A DNA stretch of 64,000 nt, taken from the NCBI GenBank assembly GCA_016290775.1, contig JAEEVF010000014.1:1-64000 (forward strand), written 5' to 3'. Source of the stretch: Acetatifactor sp. GTDB taxonomy: Bacteria; Bacillota; Clostridia; Lachnospirales; Lachnospiraceae. The notes beneath the pieces are model-generated. The model was not told the origin of the DNA, did no database searches, and saw nothing but the letters and a program-made list of their open reading frames with translations. Of this stretch, positions 50,511 to 60,929 are shown piece after piece. Each line of letters opens with the position of its first letter. The stretch's first letter is position 1. A program made the position numbers and the translations under genes.

Positions 50511-53500
50511 ATGATGAGAAGAGTAAGTAGAAGAAGGTTATTGGAAAGGGTTATCGCAAGTTTTTTGGCATTCGTGATCGTGTTCACCATGTATCCAGAT
50601 GCATATTCCGTTGTAAGGGCAGATTTGACAAGTATGTCTCACATGCTAAAGGGCGTAGTTACAAACAAAGTAACAGGGGAACCTATTGTGGGCGCATTAG
50701 TAACCATTACTAATAAGCAATCACGGTTTTCGGAGTGGAAGGGATACACTAGTCAGACAAATGAGGATGGCGAGTATGCCATTAACGACTTGTATGATAC
50801 CTATGACTATGTGGTTACGGTTACACATAATGATTATAATATTAACGAGGATTCGGATACCACGTTTGCCATACCTAGCGATAAAGAGGTAGTCGAACGC
50901 AATTTCGCATTAACTTCGGATAAGCAGCTCGAGTTTGAAAAGGGCGAGTATGAGTATTTCCTGATTGAAAAGGATGATGATGACTTTAGCTCACCCGAAG
51001 CGGAAAAAGGGGACGTTAAGGCGGATAAATACTCAAGCAGTGACACTGATGTCGCAGCTGTAAATGAATCGGATGGAACGCTTACGCTGCTAAAGGCCGG
51101 AGAAACGACTATTACTGCCCAGAAAGAGGGATACTTAAGCGTAAGCTATAAGCTGGTCGTGAAAAAGAAAGACCAAGAGATTCAGTGGGCAAATAGTTTG
51201 CCTGAAGTGATCACTTGGGAGGATGGAGAAGCAGGGATTGATTGCGCAGTCAATGGCGTGGGCGAAGGGTGTGTGATCAATTACAAAGTAGAAGGGTCGG
51301 ATGCTACAATTGACCAAAAGACAGGCAAGGTTACGTTTACGGAACTTGGTGACGTTAAGGTTACTGCTTATAGTGAAGGAAACGATTATTACAACGAATC
51401 AGAGACGATAGAAACTTCATTTACCGTTAAAAAGGCAAAAAGAAACATTGTCATAAATGTTAAGATCGATGATCCTGACATCGCTTGTTTTGGCAAAGGA
51501 GAGTTAAGCGCCGAGATCACGGATGAAGATGAAAAATTCCCTGGTGCAGAGGTTCTGTTTCGCATGAAGCAGGACGGGAATAACGAGCAAAAGGCTAATA
51601 TAACCGGGAACCAATTTGAGCCGCAGACCTCAGGAAAAATGACGATAGAGGGCTATGTCGAAGCAGATGAGAAATACTTTGAAACAGTAGGCGAGCTTAC
51701 GCTTAACGTAGGTCATGCAAGCAATGAATTTTATCTTCCGGAAGGAGCTACCGAAAAGGAGAGCCTGGCATATCTGGAAGACTATGAAATCCCATGGCAG
51801 GCGAATACTTCCATCAAATACGAGGTGTCGGATGAAGATGGTAAGTATATCGAGATGAAAGATAAGAATACTGTTCATGTGTTAGACTCAGACACAGACC
51901 CGGTTACCGTACACGTAAAGTTGAAGGCTGACGGTAATGAACAGTATCAGGCCGCTGAAAATAAAGAAGTCGCTCTTTCCATAGTCAGAGCAAAACAAAC
52001 CGTAAGTGTTACCAGTCCTTTAAACATGGATTTCGAAAAGGCTGATGACAAGGATTGCATGGAATTCCAGATCACTGCCGAGAGTACCGCGAGTAAAAAG
52101 GATTCAGACAAGGACAATAACAAAGTCAGCTTTTCGCTGGCGGAAGAATCCGAGAACGTTACCCTTTCGCCGGATGGTTTGGCAACCATTCAATGCGCAT
52201 GTACTTTTTCAGTGATCGCACACTATTCCGGTAACAAGCACTATGAGCCTGCTGATTCCGACCCGTTTACGATCAACGTTGGTCTGGCAACGCAGGAGAT
52301 AGAGTTTAGCGAATCAGAAATAGACTACTATGTTGGCGATCCCAATAATAAGACGGTTAAATTGACGGACGGGATAGGCACGGGAGAGATCACTTATAGT
52401 GTTGATGCGAACGAAGTAATTAGTGTTGATAAATCCACGGGAAAAATCAGTATTTTGAAATTAGCTGACGCGGACGATGACGGGGTGATCGGCACGTTTG
52501 TTATTCATGCCCAAAAAGCGGCAGATACGCGATATCAGGCTGCGGAAGCTGAATATAAAGTAACGGTGAAATATCATATTCCCGGAGATGATAAACCGTA
52601 TGAATTCAATTGCGTCGAAAAGGATGGCTGGTATCGCTGTGAATCGTTGGTCATCTCGCCGAAATCAGGGAATACTATGTATGATGGAACGACGAAAAAT
52701 GAGATTCCCTCTTACCCAATAAACGAAGATGGAGAGCACGCGGTGAAGTTCCTTGTAAAAGAGGAAACAGGCATCGTTTATTATTGTACCTTTTCAATTC
52801 AAAAGGATATAACTGCACCCACGATTACTTCTGTTGTATTGAATGGTTCCGTTACTACATGGGAAAGCGCCGAGACTTTCATTGACAAGGCTTTGTATGA
52901 TAAAGCGGAAATACGTGTTACGGCGCAGGATGCGATAGTGAATAAGGGATTTCCTGTAGTTCAGTATTATATTGATTACGATCCCGATGCCATTAAGACG
53001 GAAGCACAGATCGAGCAGATTGCAGATGATGAATGGATTACGGGGAGCAGCTTTTCCGCTGAAGAAAATCACCAATTTGTTGCATATGTGCGCGCGATGG
53101 ATCAGGCGGGGAACATTGCTTATGCGCATACCAACATTATTGTTTTTGACCGTACGGAGCCAGAAAATCCTTCGGTAGTAAAAGGGGTGAGCCCCATAAA
53201 AGCGAAGGATTCAGAAGAAGATAGCGCATATGTTTCGAATCTGCCGCTGACCATTACCGCGAAAGATAAGCTTTCCGGCGTGAAGAAGATCACATGCCAG
53301 GTGGTTTATCGGGCAGAGAAGGACAATAATGAGTACGAGGATCCGGTTGCGGTCGTGGTCACTTATACTGATGATTCGAATGAGTCCGTTACTACTGAGA
53401 AGCCCATCGTATTCTCCGTAGCGGAGGATCTGGTATATGAATACCCAAAAAAGATTGAGATACCGGCAGGAGATTATAACGGTAAGTTGACGTTGACGGT

Positions 53501-56500
53501 GACGACCGAGGACGGCTGCGGTAATACAAATACTTTTTATGAAGATTACCTGTTTGATTCTCTTTTGCCTGTAATCGAAGCAGACTTTGATAGTGAAATC
53601 AAAGAGGTGGCTACGGATGAAAACAATGTGCATTATTTCAATGAAGAAAGGACATTGCACGTTAACGTTGCCGGGAAGCCCAGTTCCTTTAACTATAAGA
53701 ATGTACACATCATTGTGAGTAAGAATAAGATCTCTGATATTTCTGCCGAGACCGCTGATCAGATCATGGCTCGTGTCCAGGATGATAAGGATACCTCTGT
53801 TGTGTATCCGCATTACTGGTTTTATACTGATAAAAAATTACCTTTTACCATTTCGGAGATTGATGATGACGATCCATATGAGAATGGCCGAAAACCGCAC
53901 AAGTTTGACATCACCTTCCAGGGAAATTCGCAGTATTATGTTTATATGTTTTATACGGATACTTATAACAGAACCGCTGATCCATTTGACAGCGGAGAAT
54001 TGTTTGTGGTGGATACGGAAGTGCCTGGCGGTACCATCTACGTGAATGAAAAGGGAAAGAATAATCAGCTCTTATTGTCGAATGAACTCAAGGAAAACGA
54101 GGAAACCAAGGAAAATGAAACGGAATTTGAATTGGTAACAAACAAAGAACTTGAGATCAGTTTTGACGCGCATGATTCGTATAGTGCCATTCGTTCCGTG
54201 GAGTACTATGTGTCTACTGGGGAAGAAGCACTTGAATATCTGAAGAAGGATAACCTGGCAAAGAAGGAATGGACGCCGCTTCAAGGAACGCGCGACGAAA
54301 AGACCTGGAAGAGTTCGGAAACTTATGAGGTAACGGAAGAAAAGAAGTTTGTTTTGTATGCGAAGATCACGGATTATTCCGGGAATGTCTCTTATGTCAG
54401 CACCTGCGGCATTGTTGTGGATAAAACTCCTGTCGTGATCAAGGCAAGTGACATGCCGGATGGGGAGAATGGATATCACTGCAAGGATTACGAACTGGCG
54501 GTAAGCGTTACGGACAAGGAACTTGAAAAGCAGGATCTTACTTTGCCTTATTCCGGATTTGACAGAGTGGAATATGCGATCGTAGTTGACGCGAGCGAAG
54601 AGGAAGCTGAGCAGATCGTCGGATACATGAAAGATGCGGCTTGGAAGTCTGAGGTTGAAGAGCTGCTGAAGGAATCACGGGGCAGAGCTGTTTTTGACAG
54701 CTTTGCTAAGAGCGATGAGTTTGAATTCAAACATAGCGAAGACATCCATGTCTCCGGTTTGACGAACAACAGCGATAACGTAAAGGTCTTTCTTCGGGCG
54801 TATGACCGCGCCGGCAACGTGACAATCTTCACCCTGAATGATGGGAAGTCATATCTTCCCTTGAAGTTTGCCATGACCGAGCCGAAGGTTAACGTGGTAT
54901 TTAAGAACGCGGCGACTAAAGAAGATATCAAAAACGCGAGAGCATATTTTAAAGATCAAACCGCTACGATCACCGTAAAGAGCAGATCTACGCTTTTTGA
55001 TTATGACGAGTTCAAAAAGCTGATAAAAATCTCCGGAAGTAACGTGGATGGGGAAAAGCTTACCCTTAGCGATGATGACGTTGTATTTACTTATGTTCCT
55101 CCGACCTCAGAATATCCTTCTGATGAAGATGAACACGTGATCAAGATCGAATTCAAGGCAGATGCCAATTATGATTTCACGTTGTCCTATGTGGATAAGG
55201 CCGGGCATGTCTGTGATTACGATGAAGTGACATTCAATGGGGAAAATCATAAAGCCACGGATCGGTATTTTACGGTTGATGCCACTTCTCCTACGGGTTC
55301 CATCACGATTGATAAGTATACTTGGACGACTCTCTTAAAGTCCTTGACTTTTGGTCTTTGGGAAAAGGATCCTAAAAAAGCTGTTGTGACGGTGAAGGCG
55401 GAGGATGCTACCAGTCCCGTGACCATCGAGTACTATATGTCGGATGGGAAGACTATTTTGACCGCAGATGATCTTGACAAGGTGGTAGATTGGAAACTGT
55501 ATAACGGCATTGACGTCGGAGAGTATCAGAGATTCGTTATTTATCTCAGAATCACTGACAAGGCCGGAAATTACAAATACCTGTGTTCCGGCGGATACAT
55601 TGTCGATCCGCTTGCCACTTTGGAGAACAAGATCAAAATCACTTTGAGTGATCCTACCGTCGACCCGCAGTATGACATGAATGGGAAAATGATTTCCCTG
55701 CCCATCTACAATGATGACCTGACCGCTAAGATCGAAATAAGCGAACAGCAGGAAGATGGGGACGAGGATTATTCCGGAATCAAGAAGGTGGAATACTGGA
55801 TCGTGGAAAATGAAGGAGATTCTGATTATCCACAGCTGACGGAAAAAGAACTGGATGCGAAAAAAGAATTGCTGTATTCCTATGAGTTCACAAGGGATAC
55901 GGTGACGGAAGACGAAAACGGGAATGAAACTACCGATAACATCAATGCAGGAACCCTGATCATTCGTGAAAGGATTTCTGACGATGAAGGAAATGGCGAG
56001 ACTAAGGAAGAAACGCTGGTTGGAAGCTATCCTGAACAAGAGAGACTGAGGAAAAATTTCACCACTACGATCAAAATCATTGCCAATGAACATAATTGCA
56101 GTAACGTTACTCTTCACGTGGGAGTATGGGACAACGCTGGTAACTATACTGAGAACACGATGAAGATGGACATCGACGTGACGGCGCCGACCATTGAAGT
56201 GTCTTACGACAACGACAATGCAAAGAAGATGGACAAGGATCGGGGATATTTCCCTGCCGACAGGACGGCGACGATCGTTATCACGGAGAGAACGGATCAC
56301 TTTGAGCAGCTGATTGCTGACGGCGGCATTACGATCACGGCAGTTAACGCAAAGGGTGAAGGCGTCCCTGTGATCGCGAAGGTGATAGGCAAGGACAAGG
56401 GCAAGATTGAAATCGTGCCTGTTGGAAACGCGTCTGAGCCTGGCACCGTGAATCTTACGACGCTTGGCGACATCTGGAAGACGGTGAAGAAGTATGACGA

Positions 56501-59324
56501 AAGCGGCGATAAGAAAGTGCCGGTTCCTGACGGGGATACCCATACACTGATCATCCATTACGATGCAGACGCCAACTACGAATTCAGTATTAAGTACGCC
56601 GACAAGGCGACGAACCCGAATCAGGAAGTGGACTACGGAAAGAGTGTGGCTCCGAATGAGTTCACGGTCGACAGGAAGAATCCGTTTGGAGAGATCACGG
56701 CAAAGGAAGTGCTCCATGACGATTCTGCGGCGGCCGCACAGGTGGTTCGTGAGATCCACACCTGGAAGGATCTGATCAAGGTTCTCACCTTTGGCATTTG
56801 GACGAAGGTGAACGTTTCCGTTGCGGCGGACTGGAATGACGAGACCAGTAAGACGGAACAGGCAATGTATTATCAGGCTCCCGACAACAAGGCGCTTACG
56901 AGCTCCGAGCTGGATAAGGTTACGGAATGGGTTCCGTTTGCGAAGTTTGAGCTTGAACCGAATGCGCAGAGGACTGTTTATCTGCGTGTTACCGACTATG
57001 CGGGAAATCGTACTTATATCAGCACGAACGCGATGATCCTTGATAACGTTGCGCCCGGAGCTGACACACTGCAACCGTCCATTGGTGTTGCCGCGACGGC
57101 ATCTGCGGACATCTATTCCGGCGACGTGCCCGTCAGCGTGACTGTTTCGGACCCTAAAACCGACGAGGCGTTCTCAGGACTCAAAAAGGTGAGCTACATC
57201 GTAACCAATATGGGCACGCAGACTCAAAACGGCATTCTGTATGCTGCACCGGAAGTGACGAACAACGGAATTGACAATGAGGCTGAGGTTGGTAAGGATG
57301 AGAATGGAAATCCCAGATTCTTTACTTATGAGGAGCTGGAAAAGACGAAATCCTTCAGCGGAAGCCTTACCGTGGAGGCAGCAAAGAACAACAGTAACGA
57401 CGTTAGGGTCGTAGTGCTGGTAGAGGACAAGGCAGGAAACACGTTCGAGAAGGACATTAGGCTGAAGATCGACATTACCAAGCCGACGATCAAAGTATCT
57501 TATGACAATAATGAAGGCGACGTGACGTTTGCAAACCCGACGACGGACGCTTACTTTAAGGCGCCCAGAACGGCGACCGTAGTGATCACGGAACGTAACT
57601 TCGATCCGAACAGGGTGAACTTTACGATCCAGAATTCAGACGGAGCAGCGCCCGCCATCAGCGGATGGACAACGGTGGGGAACGGCGATGGAACGACCCA
57701 CACGGCGACCATCGTTTACAGCGCTGACGGAGATTATGGCTTTGACGTCGGAGTGATCGATCAGGCGGGGAACGGCAATCAGGGCGTTGATTACGGCGGA
57801 TCCCTTGCACCGCAGAAGTTTACGGTAGACCGCACGATTCCGAAGATCGCGATCCAATATGATAATAATGACGCGAAAAACGGAAATTACTACAAGGAAA
57901 CTCGTACGGCAACCGTTACCATTACCGAGCGTAATTTTGAGACTTCGAGGATCAGGGTGACGATGACGGCGTCGGATGACGGCACACCCATTCCGGTGCC
58001 CGTAGTGAGCGCGTGGACGAATTATGGTGAAAGACACGTTGCGCTTATTGCGTTCGCCGATGACGCACGTTATTCGCTTGACGTTGATTATGCGGACAAG
58101 GCAGGCAATGAGTCGGAAAACATGGAGGCTCAGGTATTTTACGTTGACCTGACCGCGCCGGTGTTGAGGATTGATAACATACTGGACGAGTCTGCAAACG
58201 GAGGAGACGGAGACGTCGGCTTTGTGATGACGGCCACGGACGTGAACCTTGAGAGCTTTGTTCCCAAGCTTACGGCTACCGTAAGGGAAGGCGACGGATT
58301 CACGACGAAGGTGCTTCAGATCGGAACGACGGAGGACATAAAGAACGGAAAGGTCTTCACCGTGAGCAACTTAGAAGACGACGGAATTTATCATGTGGAG
58401 TGTACGCTTGTCGACAAGGCGGGGAACGCCTATGAGCAGGTTATTTTGGTCGACAAGAACGGCAAGGATTATGTAGCACGTCGGAGTGCCGGGGACAAAT
58501 TGGTTTCCTTCTCCGTGAACAGGCTTGGTTCGACCTACGAGCTTGATGACGCGACGAGGGCCATTGTTGAAAAGTACTATCTGAGAAACCTCGAGCATGA
58601 CCTTACGCTGATCGAGATCAACGCGGATCCTTTGAAGAACAGGAGCGTTACCGTCAACGGACGCGAACTGACTGAGGGGACTGACTATACCGTTAAGGAG
58701 AGCGGCGGAAAGGGTAAGTGGTACAGATATGAGTACGTCATCCGGAAGGAGCTGTTTGAGCCGGAAGGGGAATATGTGGTCGTATGTTCCTCCAAGGATA
58801 AGGCAGACAATGACGCGTTCAATGACGTAAAGGGCGTGAACGCCCGGTTCGTCATTGACAGGACGCCGCCGGTTGTTGCGGTTACGGGACTTTCCGAAAA
58901 AGGAAGATACCAGACGGAGAACCAAGTCGTGACCATCGTGCCCACGGATGACGGAGGCGCGCTGAAGTCACTTGTGGTAAGCCTTGTTGAGAAGAATGGC
59001 GAGGTTGTCGGCGAGCTGCTGGCCCTGGAAGACGACAAGTTGGAGCAGGCCCTGGAGGAGAACGGGGGCGCGCTGACCTTCACGGTACCCGAAGGTCTGT
59101 ATCAGAACGTCAAGATCGTGGCGAAGGACCAGGCAGGAAGTGACGAGGAAGAGCCAAACACCTTTGCACAGACTATTACGAATGTTTCGGTAACGCCGAG
59201 CGGATTCCTGATCTTCTGGGCTAATAAACCCGCAAGATTTGGCGCCATGGGCGGTATCGCGGCGGCTGTTGCGCTGGTGGCTTTGTTGCTGTTCTGGAAG
59301 AAAAAAAGAGGGTACAGAAGATAA
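50511..59324 (+). CDS. Giant surface protein of Ig-like repeats
   Basis: The start at 50511 follows TGAGGAAAAG and gives 2937 residues. The basic signal segment (MMRRVSRRRLLERVIASFLAFV) is followed by a carboxypeptidase-regulatory/CnaB-like domain (about 45-120), Big2-like bacterial Ig domains and long arrays of beta domains ending in DKAGN, DQAGN or DYAGN. A unit with VSYDNN, RTATV(V/T)ITERNF and FTVDR recurs three times (near 56180, 57480 and 57840). A TW..L.K.LTFG.W segment recurs at 55320 and 56760. The C terminus has one membrane helix and a KKKRGYRR tail with no LPXTG, so it is membrane- rather than sortase-anchored. It probably serves adhesion or surface layering. Confidence 0.85.
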   Translation: MMRRVSRRRLLERVIASFLAFVIVFTMYPDAYSVVRADLTSMSHMLKGVVTNKVTGEPIVGALVTITNKQSRFSEWKGYTSQTNEDGEYAINDLYDTYDYVVTVTHNDYNINEDSDTTFAIPSDKEVVERNFALTSDKQLEFEKGEYEYFLIEKDDDDFSSPEAEKGDVKADKYSSSDTDVAAVNESDGTLTLLKAGETTITAQKEGYLSVSYKLVVKKKDQEIQWANSLPEVITWEDGEAGIDCAVNGVGEGCVINYKVEGSDATIDQKTGKVTFTELGDVKVTAYSEGNDYYNESETIETSFTVKKAKRNIVINVKIDDPDIACFGKGELSAEITDEDEKFPGAEVLFRMKQDGNNEQKANITGNQFEPQTSGKMTIEGYVEADEKYFETVGELTLNVGHASNEFYLPEGATEKESLAYLEDYEIPWQANTSIKYEVSDEDGKYIEMKDKNTVHVLDSDTDPVTVHVKLKADGNEQYQAAENKEVALSIVRAKQTVSVTSPLNMDFEKADDKDCMEFQITAESTASKKDSDKDNNKVSFSLAEESENVTLSPDGLATIQCACTFSVIAHYSGNKHYEPADSDPFTINVGLATQEIEFSESEIDYYVGDPNNKTVKLTDGIGTGEITYSVDANEVISVDKSTGKISILKLADADDDGVIGTFVIHAQKAADTRYQAAEAEYKVTVKYHIPGDDKPYEFNCVEKDGWYRCESLVISPKSGNTMYDGTTKNEIPSYPINEDGEHAVKFLVKEETGIVYYCTFSIQKDITAPTITSVVLNGSVTTWESAETFIDKALYDKAEIRVTAQDAIVNKGFPVVQYYIDYDPDAIKTEAQIEQIADDEWITGSSFSAEENHQFVAYVRAMDQAGNIAYAHTNIIVFDRTEPENPSVVKGVSPIKAKDSEEDSAYVSNLPLTITAKDKLSGVKKITCQVVYRAEKDNNEYEDPVAVVVTYTDDSNESVTTEKPIVFSVAEDLVYEYPKKIEIPAGDYNGKLTLTVTTEDGCGNTNTFYEDYLFDSLLPVIEADFDSEIKEVATDENNVHYFNEERTLHVNVAGKPSSFNYKNVHIIVSKNKISDISAETADQIMARVQDDKDTSVVYPHYWFYTDKKLPFTISEIDDDDPYENGRKPHKFDITFQGNSQYYVYMFYTDTYNRTADPFDSGELFVVDTEVPGGTIYVNEKGKNNQLLLSNELKENEETKENETEFELVTNKELEISFDAHDSYSAIRSVEYYVSTGEEALEYLKKDNLAKKEWTPLQGTRDEKTWKSSETYEVTEEKKFVLYAKITDYSGNVSYVSTCGIVVDKTPVVIKASDMPDGENGYHCKDYELAVSVTDKELEKQDLTLPYSGFDRVEYAIVVDASEEEAEQIVGYMKDAAWKSEVEELLKESRGRAVFDSFAKSDEFEFKHSEDIHVSGLTNNSDNVKVFLRAYDRAGNVTIFTLNDGKSYLPLKFAMTEPKVNVVFKNAATKEDIKNARAYFKDQTATITVKSRSTLFDYDEFKKLIKISGSNVDGEKLTLSDDDVVFTYVPPTSEYPSDEDEHVIKIEFKADANYDFTLSYVDKAGHVCDYDEVTFNGENHKATDRYFTVDATSPTGSITIDKYTWTTLLKSLTFGLWEKDPKKAVVTVKAEDATSPVTIEYYMSDGKTILTADDLDKVVDWKLYNGIDVGEYQRFVIYLRITDKAGNYKYLCSGGYIVDPLATLENKIKITLSDPTVDPQYDMNGKMISLPIYNDDLTAKIEISEQQEDGDEDYSGIKKVEYWIVENEGDSDYPQLTEKELDAKKELLYSYEFTRDTVTEDENGNETTDNINAGTLIIRERISDDEGNGETKEETLVGSYPEQERLRKNFTTTIKIIANEHNCSNVTLHVGVWDNAGNYTENTMKMDIDVTAPTIEVSYDNDNAKKMDKDRGYFPADRTATIVITERTDHFEQLIADGGITITAVNAKGEGVPVIAKVIGKDKGKIEIVPVGNASEPGTVNLTTLGDIWKTVKKYDESGDKKVPVPDGDTHTLIIHYDADANYEFSIKYADKATNPNQEVDYGKSVAPNEFTVDRKNPFGEITAKEVLHDDSAAAAQVVREIHTWKDLIKVLTFGIWTKVNVSVAADWNDETSKTEQAMYYQAPDNKALTSSELDKVTEWVPFAKFELEPNAQRTVYLRVTDYAGNRTYISTNAMILDNVAPGADTLQPSIGVAATASADIYSGDVPVSVTVSDPKTDEAFSGLKKVSYIVTNMGTQTQNGILYAAPEVTNNGIDNEAEVGKDENGNPRFFTYEELEKTKSFSGSLTVEAAKNNSNDVRVVVLVEDKAGNTFEKDIRLKIDITKPTIKVSYDNNEGDVTFANPTTDAYFKAPRTATVVITERNFDPNRVNFTIQNSDGAAPAISGWTTVGNGDGTTHTATIVYSADGDYGFDVGVIDQAGNGNQGVDYGGSLAPQKFTVDRTIPKIAIQYDNNDAKNGNYYKETRTATVTITERNFETSRIRVTMTASDDGTPIPVPVVSAWTNYGERHVALIAFADDARYSLDVDYADKAGNESENMEAQVFYVDLTAPVLRIDNILDESANGGDGDVGFVMTATDVNLESFVPKLTATVREGDGFTTKVLQIGTTEDIKNGKVFTVSNLEDDGIYHVECTLVDKAGNAYEQVILVDKNGKDYVARRSAGDKLVSFSVNRLGSTYELDDATRAIVEKYYLRNLEHDLTLIEINADPLKNRSVTVNGRELTEGTDYTVKESGGKGKWYRYEYVIRKELFEPEGEYVVVCSSKDKADNDAFNDVKGVNARFVIDRTPPVVAVTGLSEKGRYQTENQVVTIVPTDDGGALKSLVVSLVEKNGEVVGELLALEDDKLEQALEENGGALTFTVPEGLYQNVKIVAKDQAGSDEEEPNTFAQTITNVSVTPSGFLIFWANKPARFGAMGGIAAAVALVALLLFWKKKRGYRR

Positions 59325-59368
59325 GAAATGCAAGATGATCGAAAACTAGTTTGGAAACGCGAAAATCC

Positions 59369-59397
59369 TTGCACTTTGTAGAATTTTGTATTATAAT
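59369..59397 (+). promoter_or_regulatory. Promoter of the riboswitch leader
   Basis: TTGCAC, 17 bases and TATAAT. Transcription would begin near 59404, at the 5' edge of the aptamer-like sequence. Confidence 0.75.
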
Positions 59398-59403
59398 AAA
59401 CTT

Positions 59404-59475
59404 TGTAAAAGGGCAAACATTCAGTGATGGGTGGGCGCAAAGCATGAATTCATAAGCTTTTATGAAGGTTCGGCT
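59404..59475 (+). promoter_or_regulatory. c-di-GMP-I (GEMM-I) riboswitch-like aptamer
   Basis: The sequence contains GGGCAAAC, a CATTC/GGGTG stem-loop and GGGCGCAAAGC in the order and spacing of the GEMM-I core. These are the bases that hold c-di-GMP in the Vc2 structure: GGGCAAAC, then GGGACGCAAAGC. A second arm (CATAAGC, then GGTTCGGCTGC) is shorter than usual. The 3' arm overlaps the 5' strand of the terminator at 59472, so aptamer folding and termination would compete, predicting an ON switch. Direction and ligand are inferred. Confidence 0.65.
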
Positions 59476-59515
59476 GCACAAATTACGACACTTGTAATTT
59501 GTGCGGCCTTTTTTT
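59472..59515 (+). terminator. Riboswitch-controlled terminator
   Basis: A 15-bp stem, GGCTGCACAAATTAC with GTAATTTGTGCGGCC, is followed by seven T. It sits between the leader promoter and the FHA gene and shares bases with the aptamer. It would also stop read-through from the giant surface-protein gene. Confidence 0.85.
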
Positions 59516-59546
59516 GGGAAGAAACTAGGAACGGGATGGATGAAAC

Positions 59547-60605
59547 ATGTATAACATTCCCATAGAGCAGATCATCGGAAATCAAATAACGGTGCAGGAT
59601 TACTTCGATCTCATGCTCCAATTGCTTGAAGATCTTGAGGAAACAAGGAACGAAGGCGTGCAGATTGTTCTGGCAACGTCGCGGATGCGCGTGAGGGACG
59701 GAAAGCTTCAGCGTGAAGTGGATCCGGATGCGCAGGTTCGCGAGATGGCAGACATCAAGGAGTTCATGAGGAACATGACGTTTGACTGTGTTTTTCATCC
59801 CGATGAGAACTGCGCGGCAGTAACAAAGTTTTTGCAGACGATCGACTCCGTGTCGGAGATCAACTTCTTCAACGTGATGATCCAGTTCTGCAAGGAGCAG
59901 CTCGGACTTGTGACACCGATGAGGAGTCCTTCCGGAAGACTGGTTTCGGGACGGACGGCACCGGCACCTGCTCCCGCGCCCGCACCTTACCAGGGTAGCA
60001 ATGACGGAGAGACGGGCGTACTCAGTGATGACTTCTGGCAGAAGTTCGGACAGCAGACACAGGCTCAGCCGCAGACTCAGTATCAACAGCAACCGCAGTA
60101 TCAGCAACCGCAATATCAGCAGACCCAGTACCAACAGCAGTATCAGCAACCTGAAAATTCCTACGGGAATGGTTATGCAAATTCCTACGGAAATCAGGGC
60201 GGTTATTCGGGTTACGAGGCGATGGGCGGTGCCGGTGGTGAGACGGGCGTGCTCGATCCCAATTTCTGGCAGCAGATCCAGGGCGGCGCATCGCAGGGTG
60301 CGCAAGGCGTGCAGAGACGCAATTCGGGCAGACTTGTTCATGCAAAGACCGGCAACGTGACCGTGATCAATAAAGAGAACTTCTGGATCGGCAAGGGGGA
60401 CGTAGACCTGAAGATCGACAAGGACACCGTGAGCAGAAAGCATGCGCAGATCCTTGTGCGCCAGAATCATTATTTCATCACGGACAATGGTTCGACAAAC
60501 AAGACTTATCTGGAGGGGAAGGAGCTTCCTCCCAATGCCTCGGTTGAGCTTTACAACGGAATGCACGTAAAGTTCGCGAATGAGGAATATATTTTTCAAC
60601 TATAA
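59547..60605 (+). CDS. FHA-domain protein with Gln-rich linker
   Basis: This 352-residue protein has an N-terminal helical domain (about 1-130, unassigned), a low-complexity Pro/Gln/Tyr linker (about 135-215) and a C-terminal FHA domain (about 265-350; SRKHAQILVRQNHYF, DNGSTNKTYLEG) that binds phosphothreonine. The motif GETGVL followed by (S/D)xxFWQ occurs twice (near residues 152 and 231). Its Thr could be the site phosphorylated by the kinase at the end of this gene run. It is the first gene after the riboswitch. Confidence 0.85.
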   Translation: MYNIPIEQIIGNQITVQDYFDLMLQLLEDLEETRNEGVQIVLATSRMRVRDGKLQREVDPDAQVREMADIKEFMRNMTFDCVFHPDENCAAVTKFLQTIDSVSEINFFNVMIQFCKEQLGLVTPMRSPSGRLVSGRTAPAPAPAPAPYQGSNDGETGVLSDDFWQKFGQQTQAQPQTQYQQQPQYQQPQYQQTQYQQQYQQPENSYGNGYANSYGNQGGYSGYEAMGGAGGETGVLDPNFWQQIQGGASQGAQGVQRRNSGRLVHAKTGNVTVINKENFWIGKGDVDLKIDKDTVSRKHAQILVRQNHYFITDNGSTNKTYLEGKELPPNASVELYNGMHVKFANEEYIFQL

Positions 60606-60622
60606 CTCGCATTGAGGTTGGC

Positions 60623-60925
60623 ATGGAAACTGAAACTTTATTGTTGATCATCGTTATATTAGGCCTCGTGATCGTCGTGCAGCTGGCCATTCTGATTGGC
60701 ATCTCGCTGAAGATCCTTCACCGGAAACCGCAGGTGGTGAAATCCGTGGAAGTGGCAAGGGAAGCGGCCACCGTACCGAAGGAGAAAAAGAGCGAATCCG
60801 GCAGGCTAAGGCGCCGCACCGAAGCAACGCCGAGAATCCCGGGCATTCGCATTTGCCCAAGGTGCTACAGCCCGATCCCGAACGAATCAGAAGAATGCCC
60901 TGCATGTAAAAACCCGCTGAGGTAA
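60623..60925 (+). CDS. Membrane protein with C-terminal zinc ribbon
   Basis: This 100-residue protein has one N-terminal membrane helix (about 5-28), a basic linker and a zinc-ribbon ending ICPRCYSP...CPACKNPLR (two CxxC pairs). It lies 17 bases after the FHA gene and 4 before the DnaJ gene. It may be a small membrane adaptor of the kinase system. No family name can be given. Confidence 0.7.
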   Translation: METETLLLIIVILGLVIVVQLAILIGISLKILHRKPQVVKSVEVAREAATVPKEKKSESGRLRRRTEATPRIPGIRICPRCYSPIPNESEECPACKNPLR

Positions 60926-60929
60926 TGAC

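Noticed and set aside
55335..57074. 579-codon minus-strand open frame inside the giant surface-protein gene
   Set aside because: It is antisense to a well-supported coding region with clear Ig repeats; no ribosome site or protein motif; a by-product of codon bias.
49153..59324. LPXTG sortase substrates
   Set aside because: No LPXTG-like motif occurs near the C terminus of either protein; one has a lipobox and the other a plain membrane helix with a basic tail.
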